The translations under genes were made by a program, and so were the position numbers. A stretch of DNA of 64,000 nt from Cordia subcordata (Eukaryota > Streptophyta > Magnoliopsida > Boraginales > Cordiaceae), in NCBI GenBank assembly GCA_028554755.1, contig JAPTOF010000015.1, positions 12,411,501 through 12,475,500 on the forward strand. Reading direction: 5' to 3'. Positions 25,954 through 37,780 of this stretch are shown piece by piece; position 1 is the stretch's first letter, and each line of letters starts with the position of its first letter. Below the pieces are notes generated by a model that had not been told where the DNA came from, searched no databases, and saw nothing but the letters and a program-made list of their open reading frames with translations.

Positions 25954-26187
25954 CTAGTCATGATGCAAAAGTCTCTCCCTCTGAACCATGGGATAGAAAC
26001 AAACAATATGATCAATGTCCTCCCTGGTGGCACCACAAAATCCACATGTTGAATTTTGAATAATATTTCTATATGCCAATTGGGAATTAGATGCTACCTT
26101 TCTGTGGCTAACTTGCGATAAATATTTGATTCTTTTGGGACATTTCAGCTTCAGCCTCCCAAGGAAAGAGAGATGAAACTCGAACAT
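25954..26187 (-). pseudogene. LINE zf-RVT (reverse-transcriptase zinc-binding) remnant
   Basis: The reading RKVASNSQLAYRNIIQN is followed by CGFCGATREDIDHIVCFYP, the CxxC...H..C zinc-binding pattern found between RT and RNase H in plant LINEs. The flanking sequence is broken by stops. Confidence 0.8.
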
Positions 26188-26600
26188 TATCCAAACCTTT
26201 AAAAGCTAGATAGCAACTAAAAACTTACCTTTCGTATCTTATCCTCAACTAATGAAATCATGCCTTGCATGGTTGTGCCAAATTTTAACATTAGCAATAC
26301 TGAGAACGATGGAAGTAGGAAGCATAGATTGAAACTTCTCCAACGCCACAAACCATCCATGCCAGAAAAAGCTGAAATTGGCCAGTCCTTCTCTTCCTCT
26401 GGGACTTCTCTAATAGCAATGCCAATAAATAGGCAGTCCTCAACCTAATAGTCTAGCCAAAACCTAACCTTATTAACATTGGAAATAACCCATCTCATCC
26501 TTTTTCTGAGGAGGTCACAACCTTCCAAGAGATTGCGACACATTACAGAATTAGTAGCTTTAACCCTACAATCAAAAAACTTTTCACCAAAGTACCATTC

Positions 26601-27036
26601 TGTTGGGTTATGACTCAAGTGCTAAGCCCAAGTCTATATTGAAATTAGGAAAGAGTCTTAATGAGAGTCAAAATTCTAGTTATGGTAAGAGTCTTAGTTA
26701 TGGTAGGATTGATAGATTGGGAAATCCTTTGTCTTGGAGGACAAGAAAATCTCCTCTATAAATAAGACTCTTGTATTAGTTGAAAGGTGGGTCTTGCAAT
26801 AGGTCTAGATTGAGAGAGACAAAGAGAGCCATTGTAAGAACACTGTGAGGGAGGGTTTAGACTTTTCTATCCATGCAAAAAGTCGTTTGGGTTGTAATAC
26901 TCTTTTCTATTTAGTTGGAGTTTTCATGGATGTAGACAGAGGGCCGAACCACGTTTAATAGTGCGTATTCTTTTCTTGTTACTCGTGCTTTAATTCTGCT
27001 GCGTGAGTGTGTGTTATGCGTCCTAATTTCCTAACA
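26601..27036 (+). mobile_element. Solo LTR inserted in the LINE
   Basis: This is a 436-bp segment starting TGTTGGG and ending CCTAACA. It is flanked by an exact 5-bp duplication, CATTC, at 26596-26600 and 27037-27041. A TATA-type promoter box (TATAAATA) lies at 26757-26764 in the plus orientation. The LINE sequence resumes on both sides. No internal retroelement sequence is present, so this is the usual product of recombination between two LTRs. Confidence 0.93.
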
Positions 27037-27315
27037 CATTCTTTGAGGGCTTTCACCCAAAAAAGCTCGGGTTCATTAAGAAACTTCAATTCGAGCTTGC
27101 AAGCATAGCTACGTTTATTTTTTAAGCAACCTCAAACTAAGGCCACCATCTTTCTTAGGTCGACAAATTTTATCCCAAGCAATCCGGTGAATACATTTCA
27201 TCTCCTACGAGGATCCTAAATAAAATCCCTCTAAACACGATCAATCTCGTCACAAGTCTGTATCAGGATAGTTGTTATCTGCATGGTGTAGATTGGTATC
27301 CTTGCATCCATAGAC

Positions 27316-28409
27316 TTAGCCAGAGTGACCTGACCTGCAAAAGAAAGAACTTTCTCCCTGCCAACTTGGCCTTGATCTTCGAGCCAATTCTTCTGTATGT
27401 GCCTTTAGTAACCCTTGAATACAAGATAGGAAAGCCAAGATAAACCCTGACGGAATAGCACTCATAGTGCTCATGTCCCTGGTTACCCCCAAATCAATAT
27501 TAGAAGAAACAAACAAGAACCTTCTAACCAGATTCATCACAAAAATCCCTTAGTAGCTTCTAAAAAAGGGCCGTCTTTACATATTTGCCTCTGCAAAAAA
27601 ACAACCAAGTTATCAATAAAGAAAAAATAGGAAATAGGGACCAAAGAATCACCAAAAAAAAAAAAAAAAACGCAGCCACTGTTTATTGGCCACTACTTGT
27701 GACACTTTATGGAAAAGCAATTCAATACACAAAATAAATATTTAAAGAGATAAGATCCCCTTGACAAATCCCTCGTGAAGGGTGAAAAGCATCAGATGGT
27801 TCAACCATCCCACAACATCTTAATAGAAGCTGACTTTAGAGAATTTATGATGATCGATATCCAATTAGACACGACTGACTTGCTGAAGAGTATCTTGAAT
27901 AAAATCCCAATTGAGTTTGTCATATGCCTTTTCCAAATCCAATTTAATGGCCTTTAAGCCAGTTCCTTCTAGGCTTTTTCTGAAAAGATGCATAATCTCC
28001 TGAAAAAGAATAATATTATCCCCACAAATGTACCCGAAATGAAACTAGTTTGCGAAGAAGAAACCTCCTCTTGTAAAAAATGACAGATGCTATTTACAAC
28101 GATTTTCATAACAAGTTTGAACGAGACATTGAGGAGGCTAATTGGCCAAATTGCTTCACATATTTTGGATCTACTTGGGAATGAAGTGTATCAAGGCCTA
28201 GCTTATTTCCCCTGGTACCTTCCCTCACAAGAAGACAGTTTGAACCAAGCTACAAAGAGAGGGTCCCACAATCTCCTAGTAATTTTGATAAAGACTTCCG
28301 GACATACCATCCAACCTGGAGCCTTACTCACCTTCATTTGAAACAAAGCCTCTTTAATCTCTTCATTGGTAATAGGTCTGCCCAAAAAATCACGATTTCT
28401 AGGTGCCAA
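27316..28409 (-). pseudogene. LINE reverse transcriptase remnant
   Basis: The minus strand begins with PITNEEIKEALFQMKVSKAP, the typical N-terminal RT segment of plant LINEs. The catalytic box region reads ISYFFFIDNLVVF near 27600, where active elements have FADDL, so the active-site aspartates are damaged. Downstream, the thumb region at 27316-27540 reads MMNLVRRFLFVSSNIDLG. Stops, shifts and an A/T homopolymer at about 27655-27670 interrupt it. Confidence 0.85.
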
Positions 28410-29160
28410 AACTAGAAAATCGGCTGTGAAGAAGGTAGTACATGATTCCCTAGTTTCCTAATAGAGATCCTTGAAAATGCAAGAGACCAATTCCCCAAGT
28501 TTGAGAGGATCTTCAACCCATTGATCCCTCACATCCTTCAGCTAAATATACTTGTTCTTTCTCCTCCAAACAATAATAGATAAATGGTAGTGTCTTGTAT
28601 TTCCATCCGCAAAATACAACCACTCTGTACGTGATTTTTGAAACTAGTAACGCCTCTCTTGTTGAAGAACTACTTCATACTCAGCCTTAAGTTTCCTCTC
28701 CAGCCTAACCAAGGAAGAATTATAGCTTCTCTGAAGACCTCTCTGGAAGCCACTATCCATGCAATCAGTCTCCTATTTTTTCTTTTTGGCAAATATGTTA
28801 TGAAAAGTAGATTGATTCCATTCTCTCAACTTGGTAGCCAGATCCTAAATAGGTGTGAAAAACTCAAAACTGTCACCAATCCAATTTTGTTTCACAAACT
28901 CTATGATGTTCTCATAAGTATACCAAGCCATCTCGAACCAAAAAGCTTTTCTTTTCCTATTAGGGTAACTCAACCCTCCAAGAGTATCATGGAAAACGAA
29001 AGACCATTGTGGATTCCCATAAGCCCTTATCCAACCTTTCTATAACTCTTTGACCTATTTCTCAAAAGGCAAACCAAGTGAAGCGTGGTCACAAATCCTA
29101 AGTCAATAAGATTATAGTCGTGCTACCATTTCTCCGTTTGAGCATTATAGGGTAAAGAGC

Positions 29161-29565
29161 TCACCGAGATAAAGTGATCAAGGCAATGGCTGTGAGAATA
29201 GGGCCAAATTTTAAGAATTATTAGGGTTGAAATGTTATTCATGGTATGATAGGGTGTGACCTCATTTTAATTCGAATCCCAAGCATAAATTCAAAAGGTC
29301 ATATTTTTATCTTGAGAAACTTTGCGAGCATACGTGTGATAAGAAGTTAGGAAGTGAAATCTATTTTGAGCTAGTTGTTTTAGGAATATCATGCTAAAAT
29401 GAAGAAAGAGAAGCAATATAACTCTTTGACTTTTAAACTCTACATCATCTTTTATGTTATCATACCATGGTGATGCTTCAAATGACAATTCAATCCAATT
29501 TCACCAATTTTTTATAGAAAAACGCTGTATTTTTTACTATCAAAGTTAGATCATTATTTTGAAAA
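29161..29565. other. Intergenic sequence between LINE and TRIM
   Basis: Nothing is recognised. The true 5' edge of the LINE may lie slightly within this stretch. Confidence 0.4.
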
Positions 29566-29772
29566 TTATTACAATTACCAACTCATCTAAAAATTTAAAC
29601 GTGTACAAAGGATATTGTTTGGTACGCTTTTATTTATTGTATTAATATGCCCACTCACGTGCAAGCAAGTTTTTTAGCCTCTTACGTTCATTTTTTTTTT
29701 TAATGTTTTCTTAAATGGATGGTTGTGAATTTTGCACTCGAGACCTTTTGGAGTCTAGGCTCTGATACCACG
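29566..29772 (-). mobile_element. TRIM (miniature LTR retrotransposon) copy, diverged
   Basis: On the minus strand a primer-binding site TGGTATCAGAGCC lies at 29758-29770. It is followed by a short leader and a purine tract (GTGAGTGGGCATA, 29646-29658). A 3' LTR at about 29570-29647 is similar to the 75-bp LTR of the TRIM at 45443-45703; both share 'ACAATAAATAAA', 'CAATATCC' and 'TTAGATGAG(T/A)TGGTAA'. The sequence upstream of the PBS does not match that LTR well, so the 5' LTR is degraded or replaced. Confidence 0.7.
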
Positions 29773-31140
29773 TTAGGAATAGATGTGTAAAAATGTTTAC
29801 GTATTCTATATATTTCTTCATGTACACTAGGTGATATATGTTTTACAACATAAATGTATTAAGTGATAAAAAAAGATAAACACAAGATAAACACAACAAA
29901 GGCAAGCATGTGAATTTGAAATCTATACTAATCCTTTTCAAAAATCATGTCTTTCCAAATAGTATTGACAATGGAGTAGGGTAGGGATTGAGTTTATTAA
30001 CCAATACTCTATACTTGGTAGAAAATTTCTGCTCTTACCCTTATCCTATAGTTAGTGCAAGGGTAAACTCCTGACACCATCCCTATCTCTTTTGTATGAA
30101 AAAATCTTGCCCAACCCCTATAGAGCACCAATCGGCAAAGTCAATGAGATAGGGCAATAGGTAAAACCAAATTAAAACCCTATTTGTTACAAGCCCTACC
30201 TTGTGATAACACATAAAAAAATCCAAAAAAAAACATTGCAAAGGGCTGCCAAGTAGATTTGGTCTTTGGTCTTCAAGTTGCATAAAAGATTTTAACCACT
30301 AAATTGGAAAACTTTTCATTACTAACTATAAAAGAACTACATAGTTAGATAAAGAAAATAATACACACACACGCATGCACACAGCACACACACACGCATG
30401 TATATGTCGGGGAAGGGAGGGGCAAAGTCAATAAATCCGTGCCCCTACTCATCCTTGTATCGAAGTAGGGGCAACAAACCCTACCCCACCTCTTACAGGG
30501 GTCTTTTGCCAAAAATCCAGTCCCAACCCCTGTGGTACTCTTATGAGACAGGGCAGAATGAAGTACTATTGCTATTCCTATTTCTAGAAGATAAAAAGTT
30601 TGATATTCCTACTTGGTGAAAAACCATTTTGTTTGAAATATATTGTTGGCAAATGATGGCAAGAGATATCTTAGGTACTCTAGTGTCTATAACATATAGC
30701 TAAACAATTGCTAATGTGTACCAATGGATCTTTTAAATTTTGTTCATGAACTTTTAATGTTTTATTTATTTTATTTTGCATTGATGATATGGACTTCGAA
30801 TATAAGATCTAGCTAAATAATTGCTATTGTGTACCAATGGATCTTTTAAAATTTTGTTCATGAAATTTTGATGTTTTATTTACTTAATTTTGCAATAATG
30901 ATATGGATTTTGAAGCCTCGGAACGTGTATATTTTGATAGTGTCGATGTTGTTCTTTATGTTGGATGTAGTGTTTGTTGTTATAAGTTTACAGTAGATTT
31001 AATAATTGTTATTTATGTTTGACTATTAGTGTTCTTTACCATTTGTAATGTTATTATAATATTATTCTCGATAGGCATAGTTTTACCCCTATCTTACCGT
31101 GTTTTCTAACCTATTGTCCTTATTTACGACGTATCAAAAT
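29773..31140. other. Intergenic sequence
   Basis: No gene is seen. A CA/CG-rich simple tract lies at about 30363-30399. Two similar segments at about 30690-30760 and 30805-30870 share 'ctaaataattgctat' and 'gtaccaatggatcttttaaa', a small local duplication. Confidence 0.5.
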
Positions 31141-31810
31141 AATATTAAAAGACAACTTTTCTCTGTGTTCCTGAAATATCATTTCCGCTATCGAAGATAG
31201 CCCACCTTTTGCTTGCATAACTTTTTTTTTTGGCTTTTTTTAAGATCATTGTAAATATTTTAGTTTATAAATTTTGGTACAATAAAACAATTAAAAATTA
31301 ATATTAATGATTAAAATTTAATATAATTTAAAAATTTTTTATCAAATAATAAAATAATGTGTGGTGTCAAAATATTAAAAGTAAATGATTTAGACGAAGG
31401 AGGCGTTCTCCCGCCAAGAGGTTAGAACCCCTTTTTTTTTTTTACAACCAGAAATTTTTTAACTTCTTTAAAATTATTGTATATTTTTGTAGTTTGAATT
31501 TTGCTGTTATAAAAAATAAATACAAATATTAATAACTAAGTTGTGTAGTAATTGAATAAAGATTATTAATATTAATTTTTAATATTTCAATAACTTTTTA
31601 TCATACCAAAATTTATAAACTATAAATATTTATGACAATCTTAAAAAGGAAAAAAAAAATTATGCGAGCAAAAGGGTTCTAACCCCTTGAACAAGGGTTC
31701 AAAATTAAACCCTTCAATAACTGCCATATGTTCTTCCTCCTCTATCTTGAATAGCGGAATGATAGTGGAAATGATATTCCAAAAACACTGAAAAAATGAC
31801 AACATTTTTG
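31141..31810. mobile_element. Foldback (long terminal inverted repeat) element
   Basis: The left arm at about 31157-31330 and the right arm at about 31560-31805 are inverted copies. Shared strings include 'gaaatatcatttccgctat', 'cttttgcttgcataa', 'tagtttataaattttggta' and 'aaaaattaatattaat'. The loop is AT-rich. No transposase is present. A third partial copy of the arm sequence lies at about 31950-32043, so the family has duplicated locally. Confidence 0.75.
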
Positions 31811-32043
31811 TTATTTTTTAATTTTTAAAAATTATTTTCATAAAGAAGACCTTTGTTTATTAATTAAAGTATAATCCCTGCTATGCATGAAAAAATACAT
31901 AATTGTTATATTTTTATTACTTGCAGCTTGGCCAGGGGTTCGAAACCCCTCAATGATTGCACCAGTTTTTCCGCTATAGAATTCTTCATCGAAGATAGCA
32001 AAAATGATATTTCAAGAAAATAAAAGAAAATGATAACATTTCT

Positions 32044-32685
32044 GTCTTTTTCTCTTTTTTTTCTTTTAAAAAATATTATTTTAATAAAAGTGATTTCTTT
32101 TCATCCAACTGAATGGGGATAACAGGGTATAAACACAAATTTTGTCCCATGCGGGTCTTATAATCACCTCTAACGGAGGCCATAAACAAAGAAAAAGTCA
32201 GGAAACGCGTCCCAAGCCATTGGATTAAAGAACAAGGCAATCAATTAATCAAGTCAACGGCGTAACAGTCAAAAATATATCTGACATGACCCTCATAGAC
32301 CAAAACACTTTTTTGAGCTTATTATTTTAATACAAAATTTATACATACGAGTCCAAGAGGAATACATAAAAGCCACAACCTTCCTCCCATCTTCTTCGCA
32401 ACCACACCACAGTTTCCTTTTGTTTCTTTTTAAAGTTGATCATGCAACACGGACCATAAACCGCGCTCAAATACTCCCAGATAACGTAACTTCAACACGC
32501 ATGGAATTAAGCCACATATGAATCTATACATTTATATACATTTCGTGAGAGAGATCATCAACTTGCTAGCTAAATATTCGCTTCTTTTTTTTTTTTTTTT
32601 TGACAAAGGAAATTCAGTTGGCTAAGTCTGACCACCGGAACAACTGTATTCATTATTGTTGTTGTTGTTGTTGGTGTGGATTTCG
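32044..32685. other. Intergenic sequence upstream of a small reading frame
   Basis: No recognised gene. A T run lies at 32585-32601 and a (GTT)n tract at about 32656-32673, just before the ATG of the reading frame at 32686. Confidence 0.4.
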
Positions 32686-32997
32686 ATGGCGGATTTGATA
32701 CCATCAATACGGGAAGAGGAACGGCGAGAAGGTGGCGTAATGGACATGGAAGCCGCGGCGCAACAGCTGATGCAGCTGAGTGGGGATGAAGATGACAAGA
32801 ACAATAAAAAGGAGATCATCAACGAGGGGGGTGTTCATGAAATAGAAAGCAGCAACTGCAGCATTGTATCGAAAAGATTCACCACGGAAAATGGGAGTCG
32901 GAAGCTAAAGAAACGCAAGTACAGGTCTATTTATAGTCTCTACTTGGTCACTGAGCCCCTCATTGTTTCGTGTAGAAAGAAGATCACTTTTAACTGA
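32686..32997 (+). CDS. Hypothetical small protein (103 aa)
   Basis: The open frame from ATG 32686 encodes a hydrophilic protein. It has an acidic middle (LSGDEDDKNNKKE) and a basic segment (RKLKKRKYRSIYSLYLVTEP), with no signal peptide or membrane segment. I recognise no family. Composition is less AT-rich than the surroundings, and a T/GTT-rich stretch precedes it. It may be the first exon of a longer gene: a GT follows 'cgcaa' near 32919 and another follows 'tacag' near 32926, but no downstream exon is evident. Function unknown. Confidence 0.35.
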   Translation: MADLIPSIREEERREGGVMDMEAAAQQLMQLSGDEDDKNNKKEIINEGGVHEIESSNCSIVSKRFTTENGSRKLKKRKYRSIYSLYLVTEPLIVSCRKKITFN

Positions 32998-32999
32998 AC

Positions 33000-33841
33000 A
33001 ACTATTTTTAATGATTCTATATCATAATAAAATTTTGTAGTTTATGCCAAGCGCTCTTGAGTTTTTGCAATTGTTTTTCGTTCAGTGTTAATAAGGGTTT
33101 TCTCTAGATTTTTTCTTTTCGCGTACAATGTTGAGACAGAATTTCACGAAAAAAGAAATAATAATAATAATAATATACACGACATATAGCATAATCACTG
33201 TTATCGTTTATCTTCTTTATTAAATTATGATGAACACAAATCCCTTTTCTAAACTCTGGAATATTGTTCTTCAAGTCTTCAATGAAGCTTGCCCAAGGAT
33301 TTCACTTTTGAGAATTATTTTTGTTTTCTTTTTCTTACAAACTAAATAGCTGCTAAATACTTCGGCCGTTCAGTAGCTATATATGTTGGCCAAAAGGAGC
33401 AAATTATTAATGTTTATGCTTGCTCAACTATAGCTTAATTAGGGGATAAATTAGTTTCCGATCTTCGAAAATAAATTTCGTTGGTCCTGGAATTTATATT
33501 AGTGTTGATAGCCGTTAGTCCTTGCGTCCAATATTCCATCGTTGAAAATTTAATTGGCGTGATAATTACAACCACATAAAGAATTTACTCATAATAGGAG
33601 GGAATTCTCAATCCAAAGGGGATAAGTAGTGCAGTATATAGTGAATGCGAAGTAATAAGAACTCCAACAAATTAAAAGAAAAAAAGTGAATGCATGATAT
33701 AGAATATTTAGCAACATAAGTAAAATAGGGAAGGTGTTAAAAGTTTCTATTCAATTTTATTGCAGCATCTAGATTGTTCAATTCGTTTCTAGAAGAAACA
33801 ATGAGCTTACTTTGGGAGCTAAGAACTGTAGCAATCTTATA
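33000..33841. other. Intergenic sequence
   Basis: AT-rich, with no gene recognised. A short (AAT)n run lies near 33156-33173. Confidence 0.5.
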
Positions 33842-34109
33842 GTGTGTTTGAAATGATCTTATTTTAAAATACTTATTGTATTGAAATTTAGAAAAATCTT
33901 ATAAGATTTAAAATATCTTATTACATACACCATGTATTCTATTATTGTAAAAAATAATATAGGATACATTGCTTATTTCTTATAAGATAAAAAGTCTAGT
34001 TTTGTTTTGAATTTTAATACAATGCATGACAAGATTTCTTAAATTTTATAAGATATACCCTCATTTAAATAGAGAAGTATCTTAAAAAAAAACTATAACA
34101 AACAGAGCA
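33842..34109. mobile_element. MITE-like element
   Basis: The left end 'GTGTGTTTGAAATGAT' and the right end 'ACTATAACAAACAGAGC' are imperfect inverted repeats. Inside are 'aatcttataagattt' and 'ttataagata' palindromic modules, shared with the element at 41352-41619. Confidence 0.5.
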
Positions 34110-34672
34110 TTAGTAGATTAAGCAATTACTATTTAACATGTGAATTAGCAAAATCCAGAAGCTCAAGGTCGGTCATGCAAGACTTATCAATTCCTGTAAA
34201 TTAGCAAGTTGGTCATTTCATCATATTGAGCCAAAAACATTAAGTTCCAGGAGCTAAGAGCTTCTCACTATCAACGGGTCATGAGCCATCATACATAAAG
34301 TCATGACTCCAAAATTAAGGTTGAAGTGTTGTGCTCCAATAATCAATTATCATGTTCAACTATTTTTTACTATCATAAATAAAAGATATTACGAATATAT
34401 CTTCTGGTCTCCTCATTTTCCAACAGAAAAAGTGCTTATTAGTTATTGAGAACAGTTTTTCTCTTCAGCAACATGTTCTTGATTTGTATTCTGATAAAAA
34501 AATTTTAGAATCGTGTGTCCTATTAAGTTTTATACTTTGTTATGAAAATAACAGAAAATAGATAGAAGATAACACAATTACTTCTTCGATCTAACACTTT
34601 CTTTTTGAGAGTCTCCAAGAATTATAAAATGTACATTGGGTGCTACAAATAACCAAGAACAAGCAGCAGTTT

Positions 34673-34990
34673 CACTACAAAATAACGAGAAATAGGCTAT
34701 AATTTTATTATATAGGTAGGGGTTTGGTAATACATAGATATATTATTATATAAGATAATCAATAAATGTATTCTTAGCTTAATTAATAGATAGTATGACT
34801 ATAGAGTATTACAATAAGAAAGGTTTAAGGTTAGAATCGTGGATGAAACATGGTGTGATTTTTTTTTTTAGAATTATATATAAGCAGCATTTTAAACAAG
34901 CCAACGTCCATATAGGCAACAGTTTTAAAATAGTCAAACCCCATATAGACAGTTGTTTTGTTGTCGCCTATTAACTACTTTTTTGTGGTG
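34673..34990. mobile_element. CACTA-like non-autonomous element
   Basis: It begins CACTACAAAATAACG and ends CTTTTTTGTGGTG. The termini are inverted repeats of the CACTA (En/Spm) type, with 'aataggc' and its inverse a little further in on each side. It is 318 bp long with no coding capacity. A 3-bp target duplication is not evident, so the call rests on the termini. Confidence 0.6.
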
Positions 34991-35439
34991 AATATTCATC
35001 TTGATAATTTTAGAACAAATTTAATATTCTTAGAAAACATAAAATAATGTGGCTAAACCATAGCCACCAGATTTGTGATACATTCTGAGTTACGATACGA
35101 CCTTGGGTACGGAATATGCAGGTTAGTAGTTTATAGGTTAGGAGAGGGATATACTTCTTTGGTACCCTAATTAGGTTCATGGTACGTTTTCAAATTATTA
35201 GGTTTATTTATGATCTATTTTGCGTACTAATTTCCAAAATCAATTTGCTCCAATATTTAATTTCAATTCCAAAATCCAAATGTAATAGCCAATATAATTT
35301 TCTAATGAGTAATAAACTCAAAATGAAGAAAAATAATTCTAATACTTTAACTTGGCCCAACAAACCACCAAAAACAAACAAAGACTTCAAGTTAGTTTTC
35401 ACTTTCAATTTTTCCCTCTTGCATGACTTCTTGGTGGCT

Positions 35440-37780
35440 TAGTTGCCTCTTTATAAGGAGTAGTAGGTGAGGCATTATATGACACTCCATGAACTTCATC
35501 CACTTGTTGAGGTTCTTCATATTCATCTTCCAAGCCTTCTCATATCCTCTAATTTTATTACAGAATCCTACAAGCATGTGTTGTTTAGATGAATGTCCCA
35601 CTTTTTTTAAGGACATTCCTTGTAGTGTAAATAAAACAGAGGAAAAATGGAACTAACCTCCTGCAGAATAAAGTTTCTAGAATTCTTGCCATCAGCCGTT
35701 GATCAACTTATGAGAAGTAAATCGCGATTTTTACCATGCTAAGCGCCTTTTGGTCTAAACCTAGAGAAAGAAATGTTTTCTTTCTAAGAATATCATCTGA
35801 AGAAGCTAGAGAGAGAAGTTAGGATGAGAAGAATTTTTCCAGAGTGTATGTTTGTGCTTACAATTTTTCCTATTTAATTAACTCTTACTAAGCAGTTTAA
35901 TCTTATGAGGATAATTGCCAGAAGTGGTTTTTTTTTTTTTTTTTTTCAAGAAACTACCTCTTTACTTTAACCATATCTCATTCGGGTCGGGTTAAGTTAT
36001 AGACGCCCACCTGGATCCATTTTCTTACGTGTAGCTTTCACAAAAACATGCTTGGAGTTGGATATTAGAATGAATGAACACCAACTTATCAGCTCTCATG
36101 CAATTTAATGTGTTTCTTTTTAACTTTGTGGATATAAGAATATTTTCTCCAATTTCTCTCTGCAGAAGAACTACCTGATTGGTTGAGATAATACTTTTTT
36201 TGCTACCTCAGCTAACTCTAGAGTTTCTGAACCATATGATGAGCACCAATCAATGGCATCCATTGTCACTGCATCTGATTGAGCTTCTACCATTGCATGG
36301 ATTCCTTTTCTCATGTGAAAAGTTGCAAATTGCTCTCTTAAAGAGTTTTTGCTCTTCTATATTTTCAGTAATTCTTTCAAATGCTTCCATGATACCCATA
36401 ACAACTTCTTTATCGAGATTTGGAGCTCTCCTAAAAAGCCCATTAGGAACAGGTTTTTAAAGGTAGAAGGGATCATAAAAACAAGGATTAAGTGCAAAAG
36501 CAAGGCAATGCATTGGGATATTCATCTTTTCCCATCTTGTCAATAAAAGTGTTTCCATTTGAGGATAAAAAGCTGCATATTTGCTTGTTACCACTACATC
36601 CTTTACTTCTCCAATCATCTTATCCATTCTTTCATAAATCTCCCTCATTTTAGGACCATCACCATCAATGAACTTGATCAACAAATAGATTGGGTTTTTA
36701 GTTGCAATTACACTTTCAGCATCTTTCTTGAACTCTTCACTGCTTATTGTTTCAAGAATTAAAGCTCCCATCTTCCTTGGCTTTTCATCTCCATGTTTCA
36801 CCCATTCTTTCCATGCCTTGAGAATAATGGTAGTTTGTAAAGCCTTTCTACCATCAACAAGCCCTTTTAATAAAATATTATATGAAGCAAATCTGGTCTT
36901 TGTAACTTGCAGCAATTCTAGCCTTGATTGGGTTCTAAAAATTGATAAAGCTTGTGAATGATCAAGTAAGTATTTCACAATGGCTTTTCCCTTTTTATAA
37001 GTACTTGATAGCAGTCAAATTATTTGGCAAAATCTTTAAAAACTAAATTCAAAGTATGAACCCTACATGGGGATTAGAAAATATGCCTGCACACCTTCTC
37101 TATCTCCTTTCCAACTACTTTGCAATTTGCTGCATTATCAACACCTCTTTTCTACTCATCTAGTGATGTAGTTCTGGCTTTTTCAGATGGGGGAGCTTTA
37201 TAACCTTTGGGAGCTCTATTTATTGCAGAAACCATCTCATGGAATTGAGGATTACGCAACGCATTAAAAGGGATACCACTAGCACACAGCCCTCTCATTA
37301 CTTTCATATCTATTGTATTCAACTCCATGATTCCAAAAGATTCTTCAATACCTTTTGTAACAAGTTCTTTGCTTTTTGTGTTGCTTCTTCAATCTCTCAT
37401 ATTCAACACGTTTGCTGAGAATTGCTTGGCAACGTTGAATTTGTGCTTTTTTCCTAGGTGGAGGACCCAAAAAATGATATGCATTCTTGTGTAGGAACTT
37501 ATAAATTTGTTTTTCCAATGTTTACATGATCATTGTTTTGAACTCCAAGAATTTTTGCTATCTTGTGCATTGCAAAAAATAACCTCGTCTAGTAATGGCT
37601 TCAAGTTTGAGGTTGTGGTTTTTGTGGTATAAGTTTTGGTACTGATATTTTCAGAAATTCAATTTCAATATTTTGATAATTTTTCTGAAGCTCATCACTT
37701 GAAACTTTCTTGTTCTTCACGTGTTTCTTCTTCAAAAAATGAATTTGCTGACTTTCTTTTTCCAAAGACCATTTCTAAAA
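35440..37780 (-). pseudogene. hAT-type (DUF659) transposase remnant
   Basis: The minus strand contains, in order, FNALRNPQFHEMVSAIN and APKGYKAPPSEKART (about 37150-37260), then DNAANCKVVGKEIEKVCRHI. An open stretch at 36457-36978 (TRFASYNILLKGLVDGRKAL) follows, then the hAT dimerisation motif SSSAERNW near 36155 with KLVFIHSN behind it, and an acidic tail near 35500. These are parts of the DUF659/hAT transposase family. The segment between the PPSEK region and DNAANCK is missing, removing the first catalytic-domain portion. Stops and frameshifts are frequent. Terminal inverted repeats of the parent element were not found. Confidence 0.82.

Larger units (their letters stand above)
25140..29160 (-). 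mobile_element. LINE (non-LTR) retrotransposon remnant, interrupted by a solo LTR
   Basis: This is a minus-strand L1-type element. From high to low coordinates it shows the endonuclease C-terminal region (DYNLIDLGFV near 29100), the linker (KAFWFEMAWYTYENIIEFVK near 28900 and EWLYFADGNTRHYH near 28600), RT, a zinc-binding zf-RVT region and RNase H. An A-rich tail on the minus strand at about 25140-25163 marks the 3' end. The 5' part of the endonuclease is missing, as in 5'-truncated LINE copies. Many stops and frameshifts make it inactive. A 436-bp solo LTR sits inside at 26601-27036. Confidence 0.9.

Noticed and set aside
31934..31955. tRNA B-box-like string (GGTTCGAAACCC)
   Set aside because: No A box, acceptor stem or cloverleaf could be folded around it, and it lies in a foldback repeat. 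Similar strings near 14988 and 25110 fail for the same reason.
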